Below, in pieces: positions 47,950-57,556 of a stretch of DNA of 64,000 nucleotides. The stretch spans positions 61,394 to 125,393 of the forward strand of contig NZ_CAKTVX010000008.1 in the NCBI RefSeq assembly GCF_934630525.1, in the 5' to 3' direction. The translations under genes were made by a program, and so were the position numbers. Origin of the DNA: an uncultured Slackia sp. GTDB lineage: Bacteria; Actinomycetota; Coriobacteriia; Coriobacteriales; Eggerthellaceae. How positions within the stretch are numbered: the stretch's first letter is position 1; each line of letters opens with the position of its first letter. The notes below the pieces were generated by a model. It ran no database searches. It had not been told where the DNA came from and saw only the letters and a list, made by a program, of their open reading frames with translations.

Positions 47950-48596
47950 GCCGGCAAACGAACCGACGCCTTTCGGGTTGACCCGGCCGCCACGGCGGCC
48001 TTCTCGGCCCTGAAGAGCGCCCTGCCGCACCTCGGCGGCCTGGACGCCCACGACCGGACCCTGCGCGCCGTGGTCATCGGCGGCGGCACCGGGGCCCCGG
48101 TTTCCATCCGCACCCTGCTGTCGCTGGGGGTGCAGACGAGCGCCGTGGTGGCCATGGCCGACGACGGCGGCAGCACCGGCGTGCTGCGCGAGGAGGCCGA
48201 CGCCACGCCCCCCGGCGACATCCGCAAGTGCCTCGTCGCCTTCGCGAAGGACCCCTCCGACCCGCTCGTGCGGGCGCTCAAATACCGCTTCGCCGTGGCC
48301 CGCGACCACGCCTGGGGAACCTCCTGCTCACCGCGTTGGAAGACGCCACCGGGTCGTTCCCCGAGGCCATCGCCATCTGTGAGCGGCTGGTGAACGCCCA
48401 GGGGCATGTGTGCCCCTCCACCTTGGACCACGTGATCCTGTCGCCGGCCCTGCAGGACTTCATCCGCCTGCGTGTCACCTATCCCGAGGCGTCCCTGAAG
48501 GAGCTTGGGGAGCGCGCGAACCCACCTCTTTCCAAGAGCGCCGTCTACCACCGCGTCCGCCGCATCGAGTCGATGGCCGCCGAAATCCCGGAGTGA
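47950..48596 (+). pseudogene. Chimeric remnant of yvcK and whiA
   Basis: The first part encodes the YvcK/CofD-like nucleotide fold: AVVIGGGTGAPVSIRTLL, ADDGGSTGVLREE and PPGDIRKCLVAFA. A one-base loss near 48315 shifts the frame, and YvcK-like sequence continues as LLLTALEDATGSFPEAIAI. It then changes without a break to the C-terminal helix-turn-helix of WhiA (PEASLKELGERANPPLSKSA, YHRVRRIESMA) and stops at 48596. yvcK and whiA are neighbours in most Gram-positive genomes, so one deletion across the pair explains the fusion. It cannot be functional. Intact copies are presumably elsewhere on the chromosome. Confidence 0.75.
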
Positions 48597-48618
48597 CGAC
48601 GCCCCTGCGCGGGCATCT

Positions 48619-48706
48619 CCTCCGCAGCGCGGGCTGTGCCCGCGTCTCAACGAGAACAGTCGGTCGATGCTGGTTGAATCGCGGGCACAGCCCGCGCTGC
48701 AGGAGG
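48619..48706. repeat. Paired palindrome element
   Basis: A 26-base arm at 48619-48644 is repeated in inverse at 48680-48706 with one extra base. Each arm also holds its own palindrome (GCGGGC-TGT-GCCCGC). It lies between the yvcK/whiA scar and the end of the SARP gene. It resembles a pair of REP-like units or a strong bidirectional terminator. Confidence 0.6.
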
Positions 48707-48755
48707 ATTCGCATCCCGGCGAGGGAAAATTCGGGGGAACTCGGAAGGGAGGACT

Positions 48756-51728
48756 TCAGCTCTTTCGCTGATCTGACACCTCGGCATCCGAGTCAGTGCC
48801 CTCGTTGCTCACCTTCCGCAAAGGCCCTTGATCGCCAACCGCCTGGCAGAACGCCTCTAGCTCGCTGTAGTAGGCCCGGGCGTCTTCTGGCGAGGGGCTC
48901 GTCTTGATGAGGCCCACCAAGGCGCGCACCAGGCAATAGCGCAGCCCATGCTTCTTCGCGAGGCCATAAGCCTCGTGGTTCAAGGTGTAGGACTTCAACG
49001 GGTTCTCCTTGTGCACGAGCATGGCCTGTACGAGGAGGGCTGTGGTCAGCGGTCCGAATGATGGCATCTCTCGGGCCAGGGCTATGGCGCGCTCCATGAG
49101 TGTCACGCCCTCTTCCTGTTGGCCGGCTAAAATGGCGCTCAAGGCCTGGGACTCCATGAGGGGAAGCGCGAATCCGCTGAGGGGCACATCGTCGTAGAAA
49201 TGGTGCTCTGCCTGTATGGCGCTCGCCAGCTGGTTGTCGTCGGTGTTGTTGAGGGCCGTGACCAGCAGCACCACGCTGTGGAGGTGCAGCAGCGGAAGGT
49301 AGGAGCGCTGCATTCTCTCGGGTAGGCCCACCATGGCGCTCACCGTGAGTCGCAGCTCGTTTTTGGCCATCTCCACATTGCCGTCCATAATGGCGTAGGA
49401 GGCGATGAGGATGGACAGGAACGCCGAAAGGCAGCGGTTGTCGTCGGTGGAGTGCAAAAGGGTCTTGGCCCGAAGCAGCCGTTCGAGAATTGTCGGATCG
49501 AGATCGATTCGGTAACTGGGATAGATGTAGGTGCGCAGTTCGTGGTACTCGGGCACTTGGGTGAGCGCGAGGGAGGCGCTCAGGGCCAGAATGTAGGGTT
49601 CGAAGCCGTGCTCGGTGGCGTAGTCCAGGGCATTTTGGGCGTACAGGTTCATCTCGTAGAGCTGCCCGGTGTCCAGATAGCACTTGATCAGGATGAGGGC
49701 GATGCGCAGTTTCTCCTCCTGCTCGGCGTAGCGATAGGCGATCTTGTAGTGGCCTATGGCGCCAGCGATGTCGTCGACGTGTACGAGATAGTTGGCCGCA
49801 GCGATAGCATAGGGCAGCGATGTTTCGGGATGACTGCTCTTCATGAAGTGATCGGCAATGTTGAGGGCCGCCGAGCCCGCGCCGTCATAGTAGGCGGCCA
49901 GCGAGCAGGCCAGCTCGTATTCGAGCTGCATGGTGGCGTGTTGGCCGGGATTAAGGCTCTCCACGATGAAGTCCAGGATCCTGGAGTGGGCGATGAGCAC
50001 CTGGCCCAGATCGTTGCGCGAGACGAGGCGGGCCGCGGCCAGCTCGTTGAATATCGGGGAGGGGTACGATTCTCCGCACCACAGCGCGAAGAGCTCGAAA
50101 TCGCAGCACCCGCCCTGAAGCGCCAACAGCGACACGGCGCGCCGGGCCGGATCGCTGAGTGCCCGCAGCGAGCGGTTGAACAGGTTCAAGAGGGAATTGG
50201 CGCCCGAGAACTCGGTGTATCCGTCGTCGAGGCCCTGCATGATGCACTTGAGCCAGTAGGGGTTTCCGTCGGCCAGGGCGATGAGCTTCGCTGCGGTGGC
50301 TTGATCGATGTCGGGATAGTAGTAGGACAGCAGGATGCTCATGCTCTCGTTGGTCAGTTTGCCCAGTTCCAGGATAGTCGTGGGGTCGGCCCGCTGCATA
50401 TCGTTGAGGAACGCCAACAGTTCGGGGCCGGCCAGCGAGGCTCGCATCGTGGCGATGACGCGGGGGACGCAGAAGGACTGGTGAGCGTAGAGGTGCTTGA
50501 GCGCTTTGAGGGACGAGGAATCCGCGTAGTGGATATCATCGATGAGCAGCACGGTCTCCCTGTGACGGCACACCATATCGAGGACGGCGCCCAGCACCGA
50601 GGCGACCTCATGGGACGAGGTCAGCTCGGTGCTGGCCTCGATACCGGCGGTGTGCAGCTCGGGTAGCAGGAAGCGCAGCGCCTTCAGTTCCCGCTCGTCG
50701 AGGGGGAGGGCGCTGGGGGAAAGTGGCTCGGCCGAAGAGGCGAGAGCGGCGCGGAGAATCGAGCGCACCAGCGCGAAGGGCAGCGCCGCTTCTTGGGAGA
50801 TGGCCTGTACCAAGAATGCCCGCACGCCCGAGGTGTTTACATACTCGCGAACAAGGCGCGTCTTGCCGAAGCCCGACTTTCCCTGAATGAGCAAGAACTG
50901 CGCCTGCTGGTGGGTACAGATAAACTCCAGGGAGTGTTCTCGGCCCACAAAGGGCATGTCCTGCATGTCGTCGGCCGCCAGTGACATTTCGACTGAGGGC
51001 AGATAGGTCTTGTTGCTGCCGATGATCTCCTGGTAGCAGCGCACGGTGTCGTCGGCCGGCGGCACTCCCAGCTCACTGCTGAGGGATTCTACCAGGGTGT
51101 GGTATAGCCCGATGGCCTCGGATCGCTGCCCCAGATCGCACAATGCCCGCATGGTCAAGCAGCAGATCTCCTCGTTGAAAGGGTCGCTTTTGCGAGCTTG
51201 GGCCAAGATGCGCTGCGCTGTTTCGGCGCGTCCCTCATCCATGAGTGCGCGCGCTGTACGCAAGGTCAAGCTTACGACGCGCTGGTTGAACATGAGGCGA
51301 AACGCGGTCTGCCATTGCTCATAGACCTCGTTGTCGCGCAGGACGAAGCCCTCCAGTACCGATCCCGAGACCAACTGCAGGGCACCGAGGGCGTCGTCGG
51401 CCGCTTCTGATGCGGCTAAGGCGTTGAAGCGGCGCAGGTCGGTGTCCACGGCATCGCTCAGGGCCACAGTGGTTCCCGTGACGAGCAGCGCTTCGGCGCC
51501 GAGGGCCTTCTTGGCGTAGGAGATGTGCGTGCTCAGATTGCGGTGAGCCACTTTCGTTGTCTCTTCGGGCCACAGGAGGTATTCCAGGCGCTCACGATTG
51601 AGGGGTCGATCCTCGGCGGCGAGAAGCCAGAGAAGCGCCCGCACGCGGGCGCGAGCCACGACGATGACGTCACTGTCATGGGTTACTGTAGGCACGCCGA
51701 GAATGTTGATCGAAAGTTCGCTGGCCAA
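48756..51728 (-). CDS. SARP/AfsR-type transcriptional regulator with ATPase and TPR region
   Basis: The 990-residue regulator has an N-terminal winged helix (about 5-95; RERLEYLLWPEE, LSTHISYAKKAL) and a bacterial transcriptional activation domain (about 100-240). A STAND-type ATPase follows, with Walker A QGKSGFGKTRL (282-292) and Walker B TVLLIDDIHYAD. About 450 residues of helical TPR-like repeats finish the protein. Such proteins activate one neighbouring cluster. TTG at 51728 was chosen because AAGGAGG lies five bases upstream, and ATG at 51755 has no ribosome site. It is divergent from the carboxylate pathway genes, with direct repeats in between. Confidence 0.85.
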   Translation of the reverse strand: MASELSINILGVPTVTHDSDVIVVARARVRALLWLLAAEDRPLNRERLEYLLWPEETTKVAHRNLSTHISYAKKALGAEALLVTGTTVALSDAVDTDLRRFNALAASEAADDALGALQLVSGSVLEGFVLRDNEVYEQWQTAFRLMFNQRVVSLTLRTARALMDEGRAETAQRILAQARKSDPFNEEICCLTMRALCDLGQRSEAIGLYHTLVESLSSELGVPPADDTVRCYQEIIGSNKTYLPSVEMSLAADDMQDMPFVGREHSLEFICTHQQAQFLLIQGKSGFGKTRLVREYVNTSGVRAFLVQAISQEAALPFALVRSILRAALASSAEPLSPSALPLDERELKALRFLLPELHTAGIEASTELTSSHEVASVLGAVLDMVCRHRETVLLIDDIHYADSSSLKALKHLYAHQSFCVPRVIATMRASLAGPELLAFLNDMQRADPTTILELGKLTNESMSILLSYYYPDIDQATAAKLIALADGNPYWLKCIMQGLDDGYTEFSGANSLLNLFNRSLRALSDPARRAVSLLALQGGCCDFELFALWCGESYPSPIFNELAAARLVSRNDLGQVLIAHSRILDFIVESLNPGQHATMQLEYELACSLAAYYDGAGSAALNIADHFMKSSHPETSLPYAIAAANYLVHVDDIAGAIGHYKIAYRYAEQEEKLRIALILIKCYLDTGQLYEMNLYAQNALDYATEHGFEPYILALSASLALTQVPEYHELRTYIYPSYRIDLDPTILERLLRAKTLLHSTDDNRCLSAFLSILIASYAIMDGNVEMAKNELRLTVSAMVGLPERMQRSYLPLLHLHSVVLLVTALNNTDDNQLASAIQAEHHFYDDVPLSGFALPLMESQALSAILAGQQEEGVTLMERAIALAREMPSFGPLTTALLVQAMLVHKENPLKSYTLNHEAYGLAKKHGLRYCLVRALVGLIKTSPSPEDARAYYSELEAFCQAVGDQGPLRKVSNEGTDSDAEVSDQRKS

Positions 51729-51757
51729 GAAGCCCTCCTTTTCTCCGGGCGACATAC

Positions 51758-51788
51758 CTTAACAAAGTAACATTCCCCTTAACAAAGT
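51758..51788. promoter_or_regulatory. Direct repeats, probable SARP operator
   Basis: CCTTAACAAAGT occurs twice, with starts 20 bases apart (51757 and 51777), and a partial GTTAAC follows. SARP proteins typically bind direct repeats placed on one face of the helix. The site is next to the regulator start and upstream of the divergent transporter operon. Nothing else is evident in the 230-base leader to 52016. Confidence 0.6.
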
Positions 51789-52016
51789 GTTAACGCGCCT
51801 CTCGTTTGGGTGTGAAGGAACACGAAAACCCCGTTTTGGGGACTGCTCAACGTTGATGAATTGTTAGAGGCCTTTTGATAATTTTCAAAGCACGGATTCA
51901 GGTTACCACTCGGTAACGGCTCGCAAGGGGTCATCTGAGGGACAAGGAGGAGAAGCACAAGGGGTTTCGGCGAGTGAGAATCCGACCGTATCTAACGGGA
52001 AAAGTTAAGGAGAAGT

Positions 52017-53402
52017 ATGGAAAAGAAGAATGTTATCAAGTTGGTGGCATTCGCAATCGTCACCGCCCTCTCGGTTACGCTCGGCCTCATCGAGCCGTTC
52101 CCGGGGCTGGAAAAGACCGGCATGATCTTCCTCGGTATCTTTATCTGGTGGGTCATGATGATGATTGTCGAGTTGATCCCCAACGCTTTGAGCTGCGTGC
52201 TGGCTCTTGTGCTGTCCGTGGCCTTCGGCTGCGGGACGACGGCAGAGGCCTTCGGCTCCTTCGCTGGAGCCACCGTATGGCTGCTCATCGGTGCCTTCGG
52301 TTTGGCCACGGCGCTTGGCAACAGTGGGCTGTTGAACCGTTTGGCTATCAACGTCATGCGCTTGTTCCCGGGAACCTATGCTGGACAAGTGTGGGGCCTG
52401 TCACTCGCCAGTGTGGTGTGCGCCCCGGCGGTGCCCTCCACGACGGCTAAGAGCACGATCCTGATTCCCTTGGCCTGCATGGTGGGAGAGAAGATGGGCT
52501 ATGCTCCCAAGAGCAAGGGCATGACGGGCCTGTTCAGCGTGACGAATATCATCACGAACTTCGGCGGATGCATGTTCCTCACCGGTGGTGTGGTCGTGGG
52601 CATCATCCTGGCTCTGACGCCCGACCCGGTCTCCTGGCTCGATTGGTTGAAGATCTTCGGTCTGTGGGGCGTCATCGTGGTGGTGCTCGCCGCCCTGTTC
52701 TCGCTGTTCTTCTACAAGCCCGCGCCGGGCGAGGGCAAGAAGCTCGACAAGGCTGAGGTCAAGGCCATGGCCGACAATCTCGGTCCTATGTCGAAGAAGG
52801 AAATCGCCGCTCTCGTTATTCTTATCGTCGCGGTGGCGGCCTGGATGACCGAGAGTATGCACGGCGTGCCCACCTATGCGGTGGCACTGCTTGCCTGGAT
52901 CGTTATGTCTGCTTGTGGCTTGTTCTCTCCTGCCGATTTTATGAGCAAGATCATGTGGCCGATTGTGATCATGGTTGGTGGCACCCTGGGACTTATTGGC
53001 CTCCTCGGAACGACTGGCGTAGGTGCCTGGATTTCGAGCTTGGTGGCCCCCGCCGTGCTGATCTTTGCGAATACGCCGGTAGTACTGCTGCTTATCATTT
53101 GCGTTGTCACCACGTTGCTTATGTTCGGTCTGGTGCAGGGCCCCGTGTCGGCGGCCGTGTTCGTCACGCTGCTGGCCGCCGCGCCGGTGAGCCCCCTCAT
53201 CATCGCCTTTGTGACCTCTATGGCCGCCATGGTCTACGTCCTTCCCTTCCAGTTGCCAACGGTGATGGCTGCAGAGGGCATTGCTGAGGGCAAAGTGGAT
53301 CACAAGGACGTTATGCCCAGTGCTTGGGCCTACATCCTGATCAATATGGTTGCTGTTGCGGCGAGCGTTCCGTGGTGGACGGCGCTGGGTCTGATCGGCT
53401 AA
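52017..53402 (+). CDS. DASS/SLC13-type carboxylate transporter
   Basis: The 461-residue membrane protein has about 11-12 helices. It has the duplicated layout of divalent-anion:sodium symporters: a first half with STTAKSTILIPLA and a second with LVQGPVSAAVFVTLLAAAP. Family members import di- or monocarboxylates with sodium. AAGGAG lies four bases before the ATG. It is the first gene of the rightward pathway cluster. The classic cai operon has a betaine/carnitine antiporter in this place, so the imported substrate here is likely a plain carboxylate. Confidence 0.8.
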   Translation: MEKKNVIKLVAFAIVTALSVTLGLIEPFPGLEKTGMIFLGIFIWWVMMMIVELIPNALSCVLALVLSVAFGCGTTAEAFGSFAGATVWLLIGAFGLATALGNSGLLNRLAINVMRLFPGTYAGQVWGLSLASVVCAPAVPSTTAKSTILIPLACMVGEKMGYAPKSKGMTGLFSVTNIITNFGGCMFLTGGVVVGIILALTPDPVSWLDWLKIFGLWGVIVVVLAALFSLFFYKPAPGEGKKLDKAEVKAMADNLGPMSKKEIAALVILIVAVAAWMTESMHGVPTYAVALLAWIVMSACGLFSPADFMSKIMWPIVIMVGGTLGLIGLLGTTGVGAWISSLVAPAVLIFANTPVVLLLIICVVTTLLMFGLVQGPVSAAVFVTLLAAAPVSPLIIAFVTSMAAMVYVLPFQLPTVMAAEGIAEGKVDHKDVMPSAWAYILINMVAVAASVPWWTALGLIG

Positions 53403-53457
53403 CGACTGTTCAGTCCGTGCTTTCCGATAGTAGGTCAACTGTTTCAAGGAGGAAACA

Positions 53458-54696
53458 ATGGCAAAGAAGAGTGATGTTCCTGAGTTCGGCATGCTGAGCG
53501 GTGTCAAAGTCGCATTTCAGGCGGTGTCGGTCGCTGGCCCCTTCTTCGGTACGATGTGCGCCGACCATGGTGCCGATGTGGTATGGATCGAGCCGGCCGC
53601 CTTCGATCCCATTGATCGATCTGGCGAACCGCTGTTTTTGGAGCAGGACCGCCGCAATATGCGCAGCTTGAAAGTGGATGTCCGCACCGAGGAAGGTCGC
53701 GAGGTGTTCCTCAAGCTTCTGGCTGATGTCGATATTTTCCTGGAGGGTTCGAAGGGCGGCACCTACGAGCGTTGGGGCCTGACCGACGAGGTACTGTGGG
53801 AAGCCAATCCCAAGCTGGTCATTATCCACCTCAGCGGCTTCGGCTTGTGGGGCGACGAGGACTATGTGACCCGCGCCAGCTACGATCCCATTGCCCAGGC
53901 CTTCGGCGGCATGATGTACGCCAACTATGCGGAGGGCGAGGCTCCGCGCGCGGCCTCGGCGGTCGTCGGCGACTACTACTCGGGTCTGATGGCCTTCGGC
54001 AGCGGCTTGGCCGGCTACATCAAGGCTCTGCGCACCGGTCAGGGCGAGAGCATCGAGGTGACCCAGTTCGAGTCCGTGCTGCGCTGCATGTGCGACAAGG
54101 CCATCGGCGCCTGGAACTACGATGACGACCATCCGATGAAGTTCAAGCCCGGTAACTTCAATGGCCACACGGCGGGCTACAACAGCTATCTGTGCGGTGA
54201 CGGCGACTACGTGTACCTGCTCGTCTTCGGCGCCTCGGTCATGGAGAAGGCCTGCAAGATCATGGGCGTGGAGTGGGGTTCCGATGACTTCCCCGTGGCG
54301 CCGATCTACCGCGACTTCTCCCCTGAGGGCAAGCGCTGGGATGCCGTTCTGGGCAAGTTCTGCATGGATCACACGGCCAAGGAGGTGGAGGCCATCTTCT
54401 CCAAGGCAGGCATTCCGGCGATGTGCATGATGAAGTTCGAGGACATGCTGGAGAATCCGCACTACAAGGCCCGCGAGTCCATCATCAAGATTCACGCCAA
54501 CCTGTTCGATCGCGACCTCTATGTCAGCAACATCGTCCCCAAAGTGAAGAATGCCCCGGGTAAAATCTGGCGTCAGGCTCCCCATGGCGGCGAGGATACC
54601 GTGGATATTCTGACCGATCTCGGCTATAGCGCTGAGGAGATCGACGGCCTGATCGAGGATGGCGCAGTCGCGAAGTACACGCCTTCGGCTGAATAG
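53458..54696 (+). CDS. CaiB/BaiF-type family III CoA-transferase
   Basis: The 412-residue enzyme moves CoA between carboxylates. Features include the N-terminal MLSGVKVAFQAVSVAGPF, the D-x-R segment EQDRRNMRSLKVD, SYDPIAQAFGGMM, and the catalytic Asp in VVGDYYSGLMAFGSG. It would recycle CoA from the reduced product to the fresh substrate, as CaiB does in carnitine metabolism. AGGAGG lies before the ATG at 53458. Length and motif order are standard. Confidence 0.9.
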   Translation: MAKKSDVPEFGMLSGVKVAFQAVSVAGPFFGTMCADHGADVVWIEPAAFDPIDRSGEPLFLEQDRRNMRSLKVDVRTEEGREVFLKLLADVDIFLEGSKGGTYERWGLTDEVLWEANPKLVIIHLSGFGLWGDEDYVTRASYDPIAQAFGGMMYANYAEGEAPRAASAVVGDYYSGLMAFGSGLAGYIKALRTGQGESIEVTQFESVLRCMCDKAIGAWNYDDDHPMKFKPGNFNGHTAGYNSYLCGDGDYVYLLVFGASVMEKACKIMGVEWGSDDFPVAPIYRDFSPEGKRWDAVLGKFCMDHTAKEVEAIFSKAGIPAMCMMKFEDMLENPHYKARESIIKIHANLFDRDLYVSNIVPKVKNAPGKIWRQAPHGGEDTVDILTDLGYSAEEIDGLIEDGAVAKYTPSAE

Positions 54697-54745
54697 GGAG
54701 CAATGGTTCGATACCGTAACGTTAACTAGTCGAGGAGTTTGACCA

Positions 54746-56317
54746 ATGCAGTGGAAGCATATTGCAGAGCCGATCAAAGAAAATGCCGAAACGTTTCCCC
54801 AGCGAATAGCACTGATTCACGGTGATGGGCAGCTCACCTATGGCCAGTTGTGGGATAGCATTCAAGCTTGGGCCAGCGTGCTTCGCGATGAGTACGAGAT
54901 CGGGGAGGGGGATCATGTGGCCTACATTCTCCCCAACGGTCTCGACATCGCAGAGTTGTACTATGCGGTGCAGGTGCTCGGAGCAGTGGCCGTACCCCTT
55001 AACGAACGGCTCATTGCCGAGGAAATTGTCACTCTGCTGAGGCTTTCCGATGCCAAGCTTCTGGTGTATGCGCCGATTGTGGCCGAGAAGATCGAGACAT
55101 TGCCCTGGCAAGCCGAGGGCGCTATCTCGGGGGATCGGACTATGGTGCAAACGGTTTCGAGCCAAGAGATTCGCTTCCTGGCCCAGAAGAGGGAGGGAGA
55201 GCGCGTCCCCCTCGTCGGAGGCGGAGGCGCTTGGTCGCGCATTCAGTTTACTGGAGGCACCACGGGTATTCCCAAGGGGGCGTGCCGGTCCCATTGTGCC
55301 GATCTTTTTGAGGCCGACAGTCTCCGGCAGATGATCGGATTGGGCGAACGTGAGTGCGAGACGGTGCTCGTGCAGAGTCCCGTCTCGCACCATGGCGGTC
55401 ATGGATGGCTGATCACGAGCCTCAGTGCCGGCGCCACTCTGATCCTCTGCGGGAAATTCGATGCCCACGAGCTGTTGACTCAAATGGAGCATTACGGGGT
55501 CACCCATCTGCTGATCATGCCACCAACAATCTACCTCCGTCTGTTCGAGGGGGTAGGGGAGACGGACTACGATCTCTCGTCTGTGCGGTTCGTCCAGACT
55601 TCTGCGGGTCTGACCACAGCCAGCATCAACGAGTTGATTCTCGATCGGTTCCCCAATGCGGTGCTGAGCTACGGCTGGGGACAATCTGAGAGCGGCGCTG
55701 GCACGGCGGTTCGCTTCGATCGTCAGATGATTCGGGATGCCTCTCCGGTACTCACGAGCATCGGACGTCCCATGGCTCACGTGGAGATGCGGCTGGTCGA
55801 TGATGATGGCAACGATGTTGCCGAGGGGGACATCGGCGAGGCCATCTTGCGCGGCGCGACGGTCATGGACGGTTATTACCACTTGGATGAATTGCAATCA
55901 TCGGCGTTCACGGAAGATGGCTGGCTGCGCACGGGGGACATGATGCGCCGCGACAAGGAGGGCTATTACTACCTTGTGTCGCGCAAGAAGGACATGATCA
56001 AATCCGGCGGTGAGAACGTGTTCGTCGGCGAGGTTGAGCAGTGCCTGCTCGCTCACCCGGCCATCACGGACTGCATCGTTTTCGGCACCGAAGACGCCGA
56101 GTACGACGAGGCCGTGGCCGCGGTGGTGACCGTAAAGCCGGGAGTCGAAGTGACGTTGGCCGAGGTGCAGGAGCATTGCAAAGCGCATCTCGCCAGCTAT
56201 AAGAAGCCCCGCTATCTCATGGTAGTGGAGGCCTTCGACCGCGATGATGCGGGCAAGATTCGCAAGCAGACGATCATCGAGGAATTTGAAAGGCAAAAGG
56301 CAGCCCTTCAAAAGTAA
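54746..56317 (+). CDS. CaiC-like acyl-CoA synthetase
   Basis: The 523-residue ANL-family enzyme activates a carboxylate with ATP and CoA. The P-loop reads FTGGTTGIPKGACRSH, the A5 region YGWGQSESG, the hinge SRKKDMIKSGGENVFVGEVE, and the catalytic Lys is in GKIRKQT near the C-terminus. It would prime the pathway when no CoA donor is yet present. An AGGAG lies upstream of the ATG at 54746. Third-position G+C is lower than in the fix genes of the same cluster. Confidence 0.9.
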   Translation: MQWKHIAEPIKENAETFPQRIALIHGDGQLTYGQLWDSIQAWASVLRDEYEIGEGDHVAYILPNGLDIAELYYAVQVLGAVAVPLNERLIAEEIVTLLRLSDAKLLVYAPIVAEKIETLPWQAEGAISGDRTMVQTVSSQEIRFLAQKREGERVPLVGGGGAWSRIQFTGGTTGIPKGACRSHCADLFEADSLRQMIGLGERECETVLVQSPVSHHGGHGWLITSLSAGATLILCGKFDAHELLTQMEHYGVTHLLIMPPTIYLRLFEGVGETDYDLSSVRFVQTSAGLTTASINELILDRFPNAVLSYGWGQSESGAGTAVRFDRQMIRDASPVLTSIGRPMAHVEMRLVDDDGNDVAEGDIGEAILRGATVMDGYYHLDELQSSAFTEDGWLRTGDMMRRDKEGYYYLVSRKKDMIKSGGENVFVGEVEQCLLAHPAITDCIVFGTEDAEYDEAVAAVVTVKPGVEVTLAEVQEHCKAHLASYKKPRYLMVVEAFDRDDAGKIRKQTIIEEFERQKAALQK

Positions 56318-56345
56318 GAGCTGCCTGACGGAAAGGATACATGTT

Positions 56346-57521
56346 ATGGATTTTCGTAAGACTGAAGAACAGGAGCTGCTGCTCGAGAGTCTCGACGAGC
56401 TTATGGAGCGCCACTGCAGCGAGGCCTACCTGCGTGAGTGCGATGAGGCCCATCGCTGGCCCAAGGAGTTCACCGACATCCTGATGGAGAACGGCTTCGG
56501 TCTGCTGGGCCTTCCCGAGGAGTACGGCGGAACCCCGGTGGATTACACCACCCTGCTCATGGTGATCGAGCGCATGTGCGAGAACGGTCTGCCGCCCTAT
56601 GTGTACGGCGGCCAGGCTCTCAGCCTACGCGACATGATCGAGTTCGGCAGCCCCGAGCAGCAGGAGCAGTGCTTCGCCGAAGTGAAGCGGGGCAATCCCG
56701 GCTTCGTGCTAGGCTTCACCGAGCCCGGTGCCGGTTCCGATAGCTCGGGTCTCGCCACCACCTTCACCCGTCGCGACGGCAAGGTGTACATCAACGGCAG
56801 CAAGTCCTTCATGACCAACGCCATCAATTCCCGCTACGTGCTGTGCCTGGCCCGCAACGCCGAGGACGATCCCACGGACAAGGCCAACCGCTCCAAGGTG
56901 ACCATGTGGTGGATGCCCATCAAGGACGAGGACGGCAATCCCACTCCCGGTGTCACCATCGAGCCCTTGGACAAGATCGGCTGGAACATGGGCAACACCT
57001 GCGAGATGCACCTGGAGGACGTGGAGCTGGAGGAGAAGGACCTCGTGGGCGTCGAGGGCCAGGGCTTCATGCAGGCGATGATCAACTTCGAGGTGGAGCG
57101 CCTCGTCATGGCCGCCTCCGCGCTCGGCACGGCGGAATGCGCCTTCAACGATGCCACGCGCTACGCCACTCAGCGCGAGCAGTTCGGCAAGCCCATCGGC
57201 CAGTTCCAGCTGATCCAGGAGTACATCACCGACATGTATTCCAAGATCGAGGCCATGCGTTACATGCTGTACCACTGCGCCTGGGAAGTCGATAACGGCA
57301 TCCCGGTGCAGATTGACTCCGCTATCGTGAAGCGCTTCTGCGCCCGTGCTGCCTTCGAGGTGTGCGACATTGCCATGCAGGTCATGGGCGGCATCGGCTA
57401 CACCAACGACTGCCGCATCTCCCGTCTGTGGAAGGACATCCGCGTGTACCGCATCGGCGGTGGCACCGACGAGATCATGGTCCACATTGCCGGTCGTGCC
57501 ATCCAGAAGAAGTTCAAATAG
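56346..57521 (+). CDS. CaiA-like acyl-CoA dehydrogenase acting as enoyl-CoA reductase
   Basis: The 391-residue flavoprotein resembles crotonobetainyl-CoA reductase closely in length and motifs. It begins MDFRKTEEQELL, has FTEPGAGSDSSGLATTF, AKRFC-type CARAAFEVCDIAMQVMGGIG, and ends with YRIGGGTDEIM. The catalytic Glu that acyl-CoA dehydrogenases carry in YEGT is Gly here, as it is in CaiA, which suggests reduction of an enoyl-CoA rather than oxidation. Electrons would come from the adjacent FixA/FixB flavoprotein. GAAAGGA lies before the ATG at 56346. Confidence 0.9.
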   Translation: MDFRKTEEQELLLESLDELMERHCSEAYLRECDEAHRWPKEFTDILMENGFGLLGLPEEYGGTPVDYTTLLMVIERMCENGLPPYVYGGQALSLRDMIEFGSPEQQEQCFAEVKRGNPGFVLGFTEPGAGSDSSGLATTFTRRDGKVYINGSKSFMTNAINSRYVLCLARNAEDDPTDKANRSKVTMWWMPIKDEDGNPTPGVTIEPLDKIGWNMGNTCEMHLEDVELEEKDLVGVEGQGFMQAMINFEVERLVMAASALGTAECAFNDATRYATQREQFGKPIGQFQLIQEYITDMYSKIEAMRYMLYHCAWEVDNGIPVQIDSAIVKRFCARAAFEVCDIAMQVMGGIGYTNDCRISRLWKDIRVYRIGGGTDEIMVHIAGRAIQKKFK

Positions 57522-57556
57522 CAGTTTCCGCGTATCCCAGAAAGGGGCTTGTGCAC

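Noticed and set aside
48756..51728. LuxR-type MalT regulator
   Set aside because: The DNA-binding domain is N-terminal with a BTAD domain, and there is no C-terminal LuxR helix-turn-helix.
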